This document shows positions 34,607 through 43,748 of a stretch of 64,000 bases of DNA, one piece after another; within the stretch, counting starts at the first letter, position 1, and every line of letters begins with the position of its first letter. Both the position numbers and the translations under genes were made by a program. The notes under the pieces are model-generated. The model saw only the letters and a program-made list of their open reading frames with translations. It did no database searches and had not been told where the DNA came from. This DNA comes from Shimia sp039969785. GTDB taxonomy: Bacteria > Pseudomonadota > Alphaproteobacteria > Rhodobacterales > Rhodobacteraceae. The stretch covers positions 186,001 through 250,000 of the forward strand of contig NZ_JBDVNC010000037.1 of NCBI RefSeq assembly GCF_039969785.1, read 5' to 3'.

Positions 34607-35809
34607 ATGGACGCTTTTATCTGCGACGCCACACGCACCCCGATCGGGCGCTATGGCGGGGCTTTGTCATCGGTGCGCACCGATGATCTGGCCGCTGCGC
34701 CAATCGCGGCGCTGATCGCACGTAACCCTCAGGTCGACTGGACCCGCATCGACGACGTTATCTATGGCGACGCCAATCAGGCCGGGGAAAGCAACCGCAA
34801 CGTGGCGCGCATGGCCGCACTGCTGGCCGGTCTGCCAGTTGACGTGCCCGGCACCACCATCAACCGGCTGTGCGCCAGCGGCATGGACGCCGTTGGCATG
34901 GCTTCGCGCGGTCTCAAGGCCGGCGATTACGACATGGCCATTGCCGGCGGTGTCGAAAGCATGAGCCGCGCCCCCTTTGTGATGCCCAAAGCCACCAGCG
35001 CCTTCACCCGGGCCAATGCCGTGTTTGACACCACCATCGGCTGGCGCTTTGTGAACCCGAAAATGAAAGCGATGTATGGCACCGACTCGATGCCCCAAAC
35101 GGCCGATAACGTCGCGGCGGACTTCAACATCAACCGCGCAGATCAGGACAAATTCGCCGCCACCAGCCAGGCCCGCTGGGCCGCTGCGCACGAGGCGGGC
35201 GTGTTTACCGACGAGATTACACCGGTGCATGTGCCCCAACGCAAGGGCGACCCGATTGTGGTCGACACAGACGAACACCCCCGCCCGGGTACTGGCGTGG
35301 ACAAGCTCGCCAAACTGCGCGGCGTGAACGGCCCGGACCTCAGCGTCACGGCTGGTAACGCATCAGGCGTCAACGATGGCGCCGCCGCCATTCTGATGGC
35401 AACCGGCGCCGCCGCTGAACAGAACGGGCTGACACCAATGGCCCGCGTCGTGGGCATGGCCGCCGCCGGGGTCGAGCCGCGCGTGATGGGCATTGGCCCG
35501 GTTCCCGCAACCCTCAAAGTGCTGGCGCGCGCAGGTCTGAGCATCGAGCAGATGGATGTGATAGAATTGAACGAAGCATTTGCCAGTCAGGGCCTCGCCA
35601 CGTTGCGCGCACTGGGCGTGCCGGATGATGCGCCGCACGTCAATCCAAACGGCGGCGCGATTGCCATAGGTCATCCGCTTGGCATGTCGGGCGCACGGCT
35701 TGTGCTGACGGCAGCTTATCAATTGAAACGCACCGGGGGGCGCTATGCGCTTTGCACCATGTGCGTTGGCGTTGGACAGGGCGCCGCCCTGATCCTTGAA
35801 AGAGTTTAA
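34607..35809 (+). CDS. paaJ: 3-oxoadipyl-CoA / 3-oxo-5,6-dehydrosuberyl-CoA thiolase
   Basis: A 400-residue thiolase. Active-site cysteine C89 lies in NRLCASGMD, with the C-terminal pair GHPLGMSGAR and CTMCVGVGQG. The closest known members are PcaF/PaaJ, which cleave 3-oxoadipyl-CoA and the dehydrosuberyl intermediate of phenylacetate degradation; its place as first gene of the paa operon argues for PaaJ. GGGAGGATTTCTT precedes the start. A candidate TetR operator lies just upstream. Confidence 0.9.
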   Translation: MDAFICDATRTPIGRYGGALSSVRTDDLAAAPIAALIARNPQVDWTRIDDVIYGDANQAGESNRNVARMAALLAGLPVDVPGTTINRLCASGMDAVGMASRGLKAGDYDMAIAGGVESMSRAPFVMPKATSAFTRANAVFDTTIGWRFVNPKMKAMYGTDSMPQTADNVAADFNINRADQDKFAATSQARWAAAHEAGVFTDEITPVHVPQRKGDPIVVDTDEHPRPGTGVDKLAKLRGVNGPDLSVTAGNASGVNDGAAAILMATGAAAEQNGLTPMARVVGMAAAGVEPRVMGIGPVPATLKVLARAGLSIEQMDVIELNEAFASQGLATLRALGVPDDAPHVNPNGGAIAIGHPLGMSGARLVLTAAYQLKRTGGRYALCTMCVGVGQGAALILERV

Positions 35810-35824
35810 GGGAAGGATCAGACC

Positions 35825-36817
35825 ATGTATGCACAGATGATCAAAACCGCCTCATCCGGGATCAAAACCCGCGAAGAGATGTCCGATCAGGAACGCGATT
35901 TTCAGGACAAGATCGACAACGATATCAAGATCGAACCGCGCGACTGGATGCCGGATGATTACCGCCGCACCCTGATCCGCCAGATCGGCCAGCACGCCCA
36001 TTCCGAGGTTGTCGGTCAATTGCCCGAGGGCAACTGGATCACCCGCGCGCCCACGCTGGAACGCAAAATGATCCTGCTTGCCAAGGTGCAGGACGAGGCC
36101 GGGCATGGGCTCTACCTCTATTCTGCCGCCGAAACGCTGGGCGAAAGCCGGGATGAGCTGGTGCGCCTCTTGCACGAAGGCCGCATGAAATACTCCTCGA
36201 TCTTCAACTATCCCACGCTGAACTGGGCCGACATCGGCGCGGTTGGCTGGCTGGTGGACGGCGCGGCCATCGTCAATCAGGTCGCACTGCAACGCACGTC
36301 CTATGGCCCCTACAGCCGCTCAATGGTGCGCATCTGCAAAGAAGAGAGCTTTCACGCCCGCCAAGGTTATCACGCGATCATGAAAATGGCCTTTGGCACG
36401 GCGGAACAAAAACGCCAGGCCCAGGACGCGCTGAACCGGCTCTGGTTCCCCGCGATGATGATGTTTGGACCGCATGACAGCGAAAGCACCCATTCCGAAC
36501 AATCCATGGCGTGGAAAATCAAGGTCAAATCCAACGATGAGCTGCGCCAGCAATTTGTCGATCAGACCATTCCGCAAATCGAATATCTGGGTCTGGACCT
36601 GCCCGACTCCGGTATCAAATGGAACGAAGAACGCGGCCATTATGACTTCTCTGACCCCGACTGGGACGAGTTTCTGGATGTGCTGCGCGGCAATGGCCCC
36701 TGCAACGTGGATCGCATGAACGACCGCGTCAAAGCCTGGGAAGACGGCGCATGGGTCCGCGACGGGCTGCTGGCCCACGCTCAAAAGAAAGCCGCGCGCA
36801 AAGTTGCCGCCGAATAA
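35825..36817 (+). CDS. paaA: phenylacetyl-CoA epoxidase subunit PaaA
   Basis: A 330-residue ferritin-like catalytic subunit that epoxidises phenylacetyl-CoA at a di-iron site with O2. The helical motifs HSEVVGQL, KVQDEAGHG and KEESFHARQG supply the iron ligands. Together with PaaB, C, D and E it makes the multicomponent monooxygenase. Start at 35825, with ATG 35837 as an alternative. Follows paaJ by 15 bp. Confidence 0.95.
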   Translation: MYAQMIKTASSGIKTREEMSDQERDFQDKIDNDIKIEPRDWMPDDYRRTLIRQIGQHAHSEVVGQLPEGNWITRAPTLERKMILLAKVQDEAGHGLYLYSAAETLGESRDELVRLLHEGRMKYSSIFNYPTLNWADIGAVGWLVDGAAIVNQVALQRTSYGPYSRSMVRICKEESFHARQGYHAIMKMAFGTAEQKRQAQDALNRLWFPAMMMFGPHDSESTHSEQSMAWKIKVKSNDELRQQFVDQTIPQIEYLGLDLPDSGIKWNEERGHYDFSDPDWDEFLDVLRGNGPCNVDRMNDRVKAWEDGAWVRDGLLAHAQKKAARKVAAE

Positions 36818-36843
36818 TTCGCGCTAGCGAGGAGGAATAACAC

Positions 36844-37128
36844 ATGAAAAATGAATGGCCCCTTTGGGAAATCTTCATCCGCGGTCAGCATGGCATGAGC
36901 CACCGTCACGTTGGCAGCCTACATGCCCCGGACGCTGAAATGGCGATCAAGAATGCGCGCGATGTCTATACCCGCCGCAACGAAGGCGTGTCGATCTGGG
37001 TGGTCGAAGCCAAACACATCGCCGCCACCGCACCGGGTGACAAAGGCCCGTTGTTTGAACCTTCGGAATCCAAGGTTTACCGCCACCCGACCTTTTTCGA
37101 CATCCCCGAAGAAGTGGGGCATATGTAA
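36844..37128 (+). CDS. paaB: phenylacetyl-CoA epoxidase subunit PaaB
   Basis: A 94-residue small subunit of the epoxidase, full family length, with the typical start WPLWEIFIRG and HRHVGSLHAPDAEMAIKNARD. It has no catalytic metal site and is thought to bridge PaaAC units. The ribosome site GCGAGGAGGAATAACAC is strong. Its stop shares one base with the paaC start (TAATG). Confidence 0.95.
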   Translation: MKNEWPLWEIFIRGQHGMSHRHVGSLHAPDAEMAIKNARDVYTRRNEGVSIWVVEAKHIAATAPGDKGPLFEPSESKVYRHPTFFDIPEEVGHM

Positions 37129-37892
37129 TGGCTGCTGATACTGAAAAATTGCTGCAGTTCCTGCTGCGTCTCGGGGATAACACCCTGATCCTTGGGCACC
37201 GCGTGTCGGAATGGTGCGGCCACGCGCCCATCCTCGAAGAAGACATCGCGCTGGCCAACACCGCGCTCGACCTGATCGGTCAGACACAGATGTGGCTTGG
37301 CTATGCGGGCGAAGTTCAGGGTCAGGGCAAATCCGCCGATGACCTCGCCTTTCTGCGCGACGCATGGGATTTCCGCAATGTGCTGCTGACCGAACTGCCC
37401 AATGGCGACTTTGGCCGCACCTTGCTGCGTCAGTTCCTGTTTGACGCCTACCAATCGGTACTCATGGGCCGCCTGATCAAATCCTCGGACGAAACGGTTG
37501 CCAGCATCGCGGCCAAAGCCAGCAAAGAGGTCGCCTATCATGTCGAACGCTCTGCTGACACCGTTGTCGGGCTGGGCGATGGCACCCCAGAAAGCCACGC
37601 CCGCATGCAGGCGGCACTGGATTATCTGTGGCCCTACGTGGGCGAAATGTTCGCCAGCGATGATGTCGACGCGGCCATGGTGGCTGCGGGTGTGGCACCA
37701 GATCCGGCCAGCCTGCGCGCAGAGTTTGACGCGCTTGTGACCCGCGTGCTGGCGGATGCGACGCTGACCATTCCTGATGGTCGCTTTGCCCATTCAGGCG
37801 GGCGCACCGGACGTATGCACACAGAACATCTGGGGCACTTGCTGGCTCAAATGCAATGGCTGCAACGCGCCTATCCGGGCTGTGAATGGTGA
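37128..37892 (+). CDS. paaC: phenylacetyl-CoA epoxidase subunit PaaC
   Basis: A 254-residue ferritin-like subunit, structural partner of PaaA. Recognisable segments are LGHRVSEWCGHAPILEEDIALANTALDL (from residue 24) and FLRDAWDFRNVLLTELPNGDF. In characterised systems this subunit lacks full di-iron ligation and stabilises PaaA. Translation is coupled to paaB. Confidence 0.95.
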   Translation: MAADTEKLLQFLLRLGDNTLILGHRVSEWCGHAPILEEDIALANTALDLIGQTQMWLGYAGEVQGQGKSADDLAFLRDAWDFRNVLLTELPNGDFGRTLLRQFLFDAYQSVLMGRLIKSSDETVASIAAKASKEVAYHVERSADTVVGLGDGTPESHARMQAALDYLWPYVGEMFASDDVDAAMVAAGVAPDPASLRAEFDALVTRVLADATLTIPDGRFAHSGGRTGRMHTEHLGHLLAQMQWLQRAYPGCEW

Positions 37893-37947
37893 CACCGGCG
37901 GGGCTCTGACAAAGCAGAGCCGCCTCTCGGGCAAAAGGACAAAAGAT

Positions 37948-38409
37948 ATGACCCAGCCAAGTGTAAAACAGGTCTGGGAATGGCTGGAAACCATCCCTGA
38001 CCCCGAAATTCCGGTAATCACCCTTGTTGATCTCGGCATCATTCGGAACGTGGAGTTTCATGGTGAAACCTGTGTGGTCTCTGTCACGCCAACCTATTCC
38101 GGCTGCCCGGCCACATCGATGATCAACATGGATATCGAAACCCGACTGCGCGACCAGGGATTGGACAATATAGCCCTGAAACAACAGCTTAGCCCGGCAT
38201 GGACCACCGACTGGATGTCTGACAAAGCCCGCATCGCGCTGGAAAAATACGGCATTGCCCCGCCACAACCGGCGGGTGGCCCACAACGCTGTCCACGGTG
38301 TGGCGGCGATCATCTCGAAAAACTGAGCCAGTTCGGCTCGACCCCGTGCAAGGCACAATGGCGCTGTCAGGACTGTCTTGAACCGTTTGAATATTTCAAG
38401 TGCATTTAG
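37948..38409 (+). CDS. paaD: PaaD, iron-sulfur maturation protein (MIP18-like)
   Basis: A 153-residue protein needed for mature phenylacetyl-CoA epoxidase. N-terminal DUF59/MIP18-like domain (IPDPEIPVITLVDLGI, then TPTYSGCPAT), then a zinc-ribbon-like C-terminus CPRCGG...CQDC. Start at 37948 follows AAGGACAAAAGAT; a longer in-frame extension to 37777 would lie inside paaC and is rejected. Stops with TAG. Confidence 0.93.
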   Translation: MTQPSVKQVWEWLETIPDPEIPVITLVDLGIIRNVEFHGETCVVSVTPTYSGCPATSMINMDIETRLRDQGLDNIALKQQLSPAWTTDWMSDKARIALEKYGIAPPQPAGGPQRCPRCGGDHLEKLSQFGSTPCKAQWRCQDCLEPFEYFKCI

Positions 38410-38419
38410 GGAGGAACCG

Positions 38420-39496
38420 ATGGCGCGCTTTCACGATCTGACCGTCACAGACGTTCACAAAACCATCCGCGACGCTGTTGTCGTGACCCTGAAACCCGTC
38501 AATGGCGCAGCCAGTGATTTTGACTTTACCCAAGGCCAATATCTGACCTTCCGGCGCGATTTTGACGGCGACGAACTGCGCCGCTCTTATTCGATCTGCG
38601 CAGGCAAAGACGAGGGCGTCCTGCAAGTCGGCATCAAGCGGGTCGACGGCGGTGCCTTTTCCACATGGGCCAACGAAGACCTCAAAGTTGGCGACACGCT
38701 TCAGGCCATGCCCCCGATGGGCGGTTTCTTTACCGCGCTCGACGCCACCACCGAGAAGACCTATCTCGGGTTTGCGGGTGGCTCGGGCATCACACCGGTT
38801 CTGTCGATCATCAAAACCACACTGGCCCGCGAACCCAACGCGACCTTTACATTGGTCTATGCCAACAAGGGCGTGAACACGATCATGTTCCGCGAAGAGC
38901 TGGAAGACCTGAAAAACGTCCACATGGGCCGTTTCAACGTGATCCATGTGCTGGAAACAGATGCACAGGAAATCGACCTGTTTACCGGGCTTGTGACCGA
39001 AGAAAAATGCGCGCAGCTTTTCGCGACCGGCTGGATTGACATTGCTTCGGTCGACACCGCATTCATCTGTGGACCCGAACCTATGATGCTTGGCATCGCT
39101 GCGGCACTGCGCAATGCGGGCATGGACGACGCGCAGATCAAGTTCGAGCTGTTCGCATCCTCCCAACCCGGGCGCGCAAAAAAGCCTGCCGTGTCAAAAA
39201 ATGCAGCCTCGGGTGACAATCAGGCCAGCGCTGCGATCACGCTGGACGGGGCGACCCAAACTGTGCAGATGGCCAAGGACACAACCCTGCTTGACGCCGC
39301 ACTTGGCAACAATCTGGATGCGCCATTTGCCTGCAAGGCGGGGGTTTGTTCCACCTGTCGCTGCCGCGTTCTGGAAGGCGAAGTCGACATGGTCGCCAAC
39401 CACGCGCTTGAGGATTACGAAGTCGAAAAGGGATATGTTCTGTCCTGCCAATCCTACCCCGTCACCGACACCGTTGTTGTCGACTACGATCAGTAA
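38420..39496 (+). CDS. paaE: phenylacetyl-CoA epoxidase reductase PaaE
   Basis: A 358-residue reductase carrying electrons from NADPH to PaaA. FAD domain with RRSYSICAG, NADPH domain with GGSGITPVLSI, then a C-terminal plant-type 2Fe-2S ferredoxin domain with CKAGVCSTCRC and a later C. Start at 38420 has AGGGAGGAACCG before it. 12 bp before the next gene. Confidence 0.95.
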   Translation: MARFHDLTVTDVHKTIRDAVVVTLKPVNGAASDFDFTQGQYLTFRRDFDGDELRRSYSICAGKDEGVLQVGIKRVDGGAFSTWANEDLKVGDTLQAMPPMGGFFTALDATTEKTYLGFAGGSGITPVLSIIKTTLAREPNATFTLVYANKGVNTIMFREELEDLKNVHMGRFNVIHVLETDAQEIDLFTGLVTEEKCAQLFATGWIDIASVDTAFICGPEPMMLGIAAALRNAGMDDAQIKFELFASSQPGRAKKPAVSKNAASGDNQASAAITLDGATQTVQMAKDTTLLDAALGNNLDAPFACKAGVCSTCRCRVLEGEVDMVANHALEDYEVEKGYVLSCQSYPVTDTVVVDYDQ

Positions 39497-39508
39497 GGAG
39501 ATCAGACC

Positions 39509-40264
39509 ATGGCCGAAGATATGAGCATCGAAAGCTATCTCGCCCAGGGCGGCGTGCTGACGAACCCAATGAATGTCCCGCCCCGCTATCGCGCCGAGCT
39601 GATGAAACTGATGGCCACATTTGTGGACAGCGAACTGGCCGGAGCCGCCGGGTTTGCCGACATCATCAATCAGGGTCCGGGCATCAAGGAACGCATTGCC
39701 GCCGCCAAAATCGTGTTGGAAAAAACCGACAATGCAGACCGTGTTTTGCGGATCATGGCCGAATTTGGCGTGGACGCAGATAAATATGCCAATCACCACC
39801 CCTGGACCGCGCGGCTGGAGCGTGACGCCGACATTGGCGCGGCGCGCACCGATCACGATATGCGCCTTGCCGTGTTCAACTATCCCTTGAATGGCTGGGC
39901 GGATGCCGTGGTGATGAACCTGTTGATGGGCCGCGCCGTGGCTGTGCAACTGGCCGAGTTTTCTATGGTCAGCTACCAGCCCCTCGCCGAAGCATTCCGC
40001 GCAATCGCCCCAATCGAAGCACGTCACGCAGAACTGGCCGAAGAAGGTCTGGCCAAGCTCGCTGAGGTCAAAGATGCCAACCTGCAAGCCAGCGTTGACT
40101 ACTGGTGGCCGCGGGTTGCCGCCTCCTTCGGGTCTGCAGACTCAATCAAGACCGACACTCTCAAGGCATTGGGCCTGCGCAGAACATCCAATGCGGACCT
40201 GAGATCACGGTGGGAATCTGAGGTCAAATCCGTTCTGGATAAGTTGGGTCTAAACTGCAAATGA
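39509..40264 (+). CDS. phenylacetate catabolism-type ferritin-like protein (PaaA/PaaC paralogue)
   Basis: A 251-residue ferritin-like protein of the phenylacetic acid catabolic family and last gene of the paa operon. E42 in VDSELAGAAGF and E170-x-x-H173 in IEARHAEL match di-iron positions of PaaA. The other expected ExxH reads E71-K-T-D74, so the histidine is replaced by aspartate. It is distinct from both PaaA and PaaC. It could be an extra epoxidase subunit, an assembly factor, or an enzyme for a different CoA ester. Co-transcription with paaA-E is likely (12-bp gap). Confidence 0.8.
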   Translation: MAEDMSIESYLAQGGVLTNPMNVPPRYRAELMKLMATFVDSELAGAAGFADIINQGPGIKERIAAAKIVLEKTDNADRVLRIMAEFGVDADKYANHHPWTARLERDADIGAARTDHDMRLAVFNYPLNGWADAVVMNLLMGRAVAVQLAEFSMVSYQPLAEAFRAIAPIEARHAELAEEGLAKLAEVKDANLQASVDYWWPRVAASFGSADSIKTDTLKALGLRRTSNADLRSRWESEVKSVLDKLGLNCK

Positions 40265-40366
40265 TTTGACGTCCGTCTGTCGAAAATTTCCATTGACCGC
40301 ATTCAGTTCTTGCCTGTAACTGGAATCTCGGTCTGTAATAATTTTATTTGGAAACGGAGATTTAGC

Positions 40367-40726
40367 ATGAGAATTTCATCACTTTTGATGACTGTTCTGG
40401 CAGTCGGTTTGGTTTTGGGTACCGCTGATACAGGTTGGGCCAAAGACAAGAACGGCAAGGCAAAAGGGAAAAATGTTCAAGTCGACAAAAAGCCTGGTAA
40501 GGGTGCCAAGTCCGTGCCTCCGGGTCAAATAAAGCGTTACACACGCGGTGCCAAACTGCCAGCTGATTTAAAGTATGAAGGCATCGGAGATCTGTCAAAA
40601 TGGAAACTTGGCGAACCCGGAAAGGGAAATCGTTACATCAAAGTCGACAACGAAATTCTGGAAGTTTCCGAAGACCTTTCTACTGTGGTGGATGCCGTCG
40701 GAATTGTTGGCGACTTGCTGAAATAG
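40367..40726 (+). CDS. RcnB/CigR-like exported protein
   Basis: A 119-residue protein with a signal peptide (hydrophobic core near 8-20, cleavage at about GWA-K), a Lys-rich linker (DKNGKAKGKNVQVDKKPGKGA), and a C-terminal RcnB-like fold (KSVPPGQIKRYTRGAKLP, DLSKWKLGEPGKGNRYIKVDNEILEVSE). RcnB proteins act in nickel/cobalt homeostasis, and the CigR group is linked to virulence control, but this assignment is by resemblance only. Start 40367 follows GGAGATTTAGC. Confidence 0.7.
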   Translation: MRISSLLMTVLAVGLVLGTADTGWAKDKNGKAKGKNVQVDKKPGKGAKSVPPGQIKRYTRGAKLPADLKYEGIGDLSKWKLGEPGKGNRYIKVDNEILEVSEDLSTVVDAVGIVGDLLK

Positions 40727-40847
40727 ACAAATTACGTCTTCTGAGATTTTGGCTACATGAAGGGACTGCGAAAACCACAACGCCTCTGTTTTCGTCGGTT
40801 CCTTGTCCAAACCGCTATTTCTCATTTTGTTAATCTGACCTGTTCGG

Positions 40848-41288
40848 CTACGTCGAAAGGTCGGTTGGCCCGGTTGGCGATGTTGGACTTACCGGCGTTG
40901 TTGGGCTGATGGGCGTGGTCGGTGAGGTCGGCGTTGTTGATGCAGGCGCGGGTGCATCAACACCAGACGTCAGACCCAACCCGACCCCGTAATCAATCTC
41001 TTGCGCTTTCGTATCAAATCCAAGGCTGAAATCGACATAGAAATCCTCGTCCAGATAAGCGGCACCAACCGTCGGGCGAAAGGCCTGCGACTTGATCTAA
41101 TAATCCAGCCCAAGCGCCAGTGCGCCGCGTTCTGCGCGGTCATCGGAAAACAGCCTGACCCCAAGCGCGACATCGCCTCCAAAAACAAATGTCACGCCAA
41201 AACCAACCGAAGGGTCTGCCTGTGCCAGAGGCACGGCCCCCAGCGCCCCGGCACACACCGCGCACACTTTCAAAAATCGTTTCATCAC
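40848..41288 (-). pseudogene. exported glycine-rich barrel-like protein interrupted by an in-frame TAG
   Basis: Read from 41288 the frame gives a signal peptide (cleavage at QA-D, about 24), then DPSVGFGVTFVFGGDVALG..., and stops at TAG 41099-41097 after ALGLDY. The same frame then continues for 82 codons: IKSQAFRPTVGAAYLDEDFY, VDFSLGFDTKAQEIDYGVG, and a Thr/Pro/Ser-rich tail (TPTSPTTPISPTTPVSPTSP) to a TAG at 40850-40848. The continuation looks like the same beta-rich protein, so the amber is an internal interruption. The upstream part alone is 63 residues. Function unknown. Confidence 0.7.
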
Positions 41289-41393
41289 GAAACGCTCCTA
41301 CCAATTACTTTGCAATTCAATAGGAGCCATTCCTGGCACGTTCTGAATTTGGGTCAATACATGCATGATGCACAATTCGCAGGCCTTCAGCGC

Positions 41394-41993
41394 CTAACTC
41401 AGACCCTGCAACCCGTTAAGCGTCAGATCTGACACCAGCCGCGCATAGTCTTCGCGCGCTTGTGTTCCGGCGCCGGTTTGCCACATGTAATACCAGTTCA
41501 GCATGCCAAAGACCGACATTGTGGTCCCACGTAACCTGGCGGCATTGTTGTCAAAAACCTCAGGCGCCGCGCCTTCGATAACGCCGCTCAGGAACACCAC
41601 CATGTCGCGTTGATACCCGCGCAGCACCTTCTGCTGGTCGGGCGGCAACATATCCACGCCGTTGATTTGCACACGGTGTTCATCATCCGCGCCCTGATAA
41701 GCCATCAGGATTTCGCGCACCACCCGGTGCAGGCTGTCTGCGGGCGAAGACCCTTCCAGATCGATCCCGCAAATGCGGTCTCTGAGGTCGCGCAAATAGG
41801 TCTCAAGGATGTCATACAGGATCGCATCCTTGCTGTCGTAATAGTGATAGATATTGGCCTTTGATATCCCGCAGTCCCGCGCCAGCATCGACATGGACGC
41901 CCGATCAAACCCTTCATTGGCAAACACCTTGGCGGCCGCCTTTAGTATGCGGTCCCGCTTTTGGTCGTGATCTTTTGCGATTGTCCGGGCCAA
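41394..41993 (-). CDS. TetR-family regulator of the paa genes (PaaR-like)
   Basis: A 199-residue regulator. Helix-turn-helix near 10-60: RILKAAAKVFANEGFDRAS, then CGISKANIYHYYDSKDAIL. It is the last gene of the paaG-I-K transcription unit (2-bp gap after paaK), which suggests autoregulation of the paa cluster. TetR-type PaaR repressors release their operators on binding phenylacetyl-CoA in characterised systems; this one likely does the same. The candidate operators are at 34560 and 44576. Confidence 0.82.
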   Translation of the reverse strand: MARTIAKDHDQKRDRILKAAAKVFANEGFDRASMSMLARDCGISKANIYHYYDSKDAILYDILETYLRDLRDRICGIDLEGSSPADSLHRVVREILMAYQGADDEHRVQINGVDMLPPDQQKVLRGYQRDMVVFLSGVIEGAAPEVFDNNAARLRGTTMSVFGMLNWYYMWQTGAGTQAREDYARLVSDLTLNGLQGLS

Positions 41994-41995
41994 AA

Positions 41996-43306
41996 CTATT
42001 CCTCGCCGCGATTGTCGACTACGCGTTTGGCCTTGCCCTGAGAGCGCTCGACCTCGCCGGGGTCTCCTACGACAATCTCAGTGGAAACACCAACAATGTC
42101 CTTGATCCGTTTGGTCAGCATACGCGCCGCTGCGGTTTTGCTCAGATTGTCCGCCGCATCCGGGTTGGCTTCAACAATCACCCGCATCGCGTCCATACGA
42201 CCGGACTTATACAGCTCAATCTGATAATACGGTGCCAAACCACCGGTTGCCAAAACCTGTTCTTCGACCTGACTTGGGAACACATTCACGCCCCGCAAAA
42301 TGATCATGTCATCGCTGCGCCCGGTGATCTTTTCCATACGCCGCATGCTGCGCGCAGTGCCCGGCAGCAATCGGGTCAGATCGCGGGTGCGATAGCGCAC
42401 CATCGGCAGGCCTTCTTTGGTCAGCGTGGTAAATACCAGCTCTCCCATCTCACCATCCGGCAGAACCTCGCCTGTGACGGGATCAATAATCTCAGGCAGG
42501 AAATGGTCTTCCCAGATCACAGGCCCATCTTTGGTTTCCACACATTCATTGGCCACACCCGGGCCCATGATTTCGGAAAGTCCATAAATATCAACCGCAT
42601 GCATGTCAAAAGCCGACTCGACCTCTTTGCGCATTGCATCAGTCCAGGGCTCAGCTCCAAACACACCGACCTTTAGCGAACAGTCGCGTGGGTCCAGACC
42701 CACCTTGTTAAACTGCTCCAGAATGTTGAGCATATAAGACGGCGTCACCATGATCCCATCGGGTTGAAAATCGGTGATCAAACCAACTTGCTTTTCAGTT
42801 TGCCCGCCGCTCATTGGCACCACCGTGGCCCCCAGCCGCTCAATCCCATAATGCGCGCCCAGCCCTCCGGTAAACAGACCATAGCCATAGGCGTTGTGCA
42901 CCATGTCGCCTTTGCGCAAGCCTGCCGCCCGCAAAGAGCGCGCCACCAGATCGGCCCAGTTGCTGATATCGCGCGCCGTATAGCCCACAACCGTTGGCTT
43001 ACCAGTTGTGCCCGAGGACGCATGCAACCGCATGATTTGTGACCGCGGCACCGCAAACAACCCAAACGGATAATTGTCGCGCAGATCGTTTTTGTAGGTG
43101 AACGGAAACTTCGCCAGATCCGCCAATGTCTGCAAATCATCCGGGTGCACCCCGGCGTCGTCAAACCGCTGTTTATACATCGCCACATTGTCATAGGCGT
43201 GGCGCAACGACCATTTCAGACGCTCCAGCTGCAGTGCCCGAATTTCATCAATCGACGCAATTTCGATCGCGTCCAGATCATTACGGTCGGGTGTCAGGTC
43301 CTTCAT
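41996..43306 (-). CDS. paaK: phenylacetate-CoA ligase
   Basis: A 436-residue ANL-family ligase that activates phenylacetate with ATP and CoA, the first step of the pathway. AMP-binding motif ASSGTTGKPTVVGYT at about 95-109, and the C-terminal LPGTARSMRRMEKITGRSDDMIILRG hinge segment. Full length for PaaK. 15 bp after paaI, 2 bp before the regulator. Confidence 0.94.
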   Translation of the reverse strand: MKDLTPDRNDLDAIEIASIDEIRALQLERLKWSLRHAYDNVAMYKQRFDDAGVHPDDLQTLADLAKFPFTYKNDLRDNYPFGLFAVPRSQIMRLHASSGTTGKPTVVGYTARDISNWADLVARSLRAAGLRKGDMVHNAYGYGLFTGGLGAHYGIERLGATVVPMSGGQTEKQVGLITDFQPDGIMVTPSYMLNILEQFNKVGLDPRDCSLKVGVFGAEPWTDAMRKEVESAFDMHAVDIYGLSEIMGPGVANECVETKDGPVIWEDHFLPEIIDPVTGEVLPDGEMGELVFTTLTKEGLPMVRYRTRDLTRLLPGTARSMRRMEKITGRSDDMIILRGVNVFPSQVEEQVLATGGLAPYYQIELYKSGRMDAMRVIVEANPDAADNLSKTAAARMLTKRIKDIVGVSTEIVVGDPGEVERSQGKAKRVVDNRGEE

Positions 43307-43321
43307 GGCGCTCTCCTCACC

Positions 43322-43747
43322 TTATTCTTCAAACAGATGGCCTTTGATCATGCGCGAGAACCCACGGAACTCGGCAATCAAATCACCATTCTGATTTGTC
43401 ACTTGGACATCATAAATACCGCTGCGCCCGGTCAGGCTGATCTCGCGGGCGCGTGCCGTTAACAGGTCGCCTTTGCGCCCCGGCGCGATATAGCTGATCA
43501 TATTGTGCTGGGCGACAGTCGACATGTTGCGGCTGTTACAGGCAAAGGCAAAGGCGCTGTCGGCCAGCGTGAATGTCACGCCGCCATGACAGATGCCATG
43601 CCCGTTACAATGAAACGGCTGCACCGGCATTGTCAGCGTGGCCAACCCTTCATCAATCTCGGTGATTTCCATCCCGAAATGCTGGCTGGCCTGATCTTCG
43701 GCCCACATTGCAGCGGCGGATTTTACGGCACGTTCTCTGGGTGTCAT
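43322..43747 (-). CDS. paaI: hydroxyphenylacetyl-CoA thioesterase PaaI
   Basis: A 141-residue hotdog thioesterase. The HGICHGGVTFTLADSAFAFACN segment at 50-71 carries the catalytic aspartate D63 and the HGG motif. In the pathway it salvages CoA from dead-end CoA esters. It starts 1 bp from the paaG stop and ends 15 bp before paaK. Confidence 0.92.
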   Translation of the reverse strand: MTPRERAVKSAAAMWAEDQASQHFGMEITEIDEGLATLTMPVQPFHCNGHGICHGGVTFTLADSAFAFACNSRNMSTVAQHNMISYIAPGRKGDLLTARAREISLTGRSGIYDVQVTNQNGDLIAEFRGFSRMIKGHLFEE

Positions 43748-43748
43748 C

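Noticed and set aside
20985..41099. Reassignment or general suppression of TAG
   Set aside because: Several intact genes (SDR, paaD, RcnB-like, DMT transporter) terminate with TAG and extending them gives no extra conserved sequence, so the two internal TAGs are better seen as mutations.
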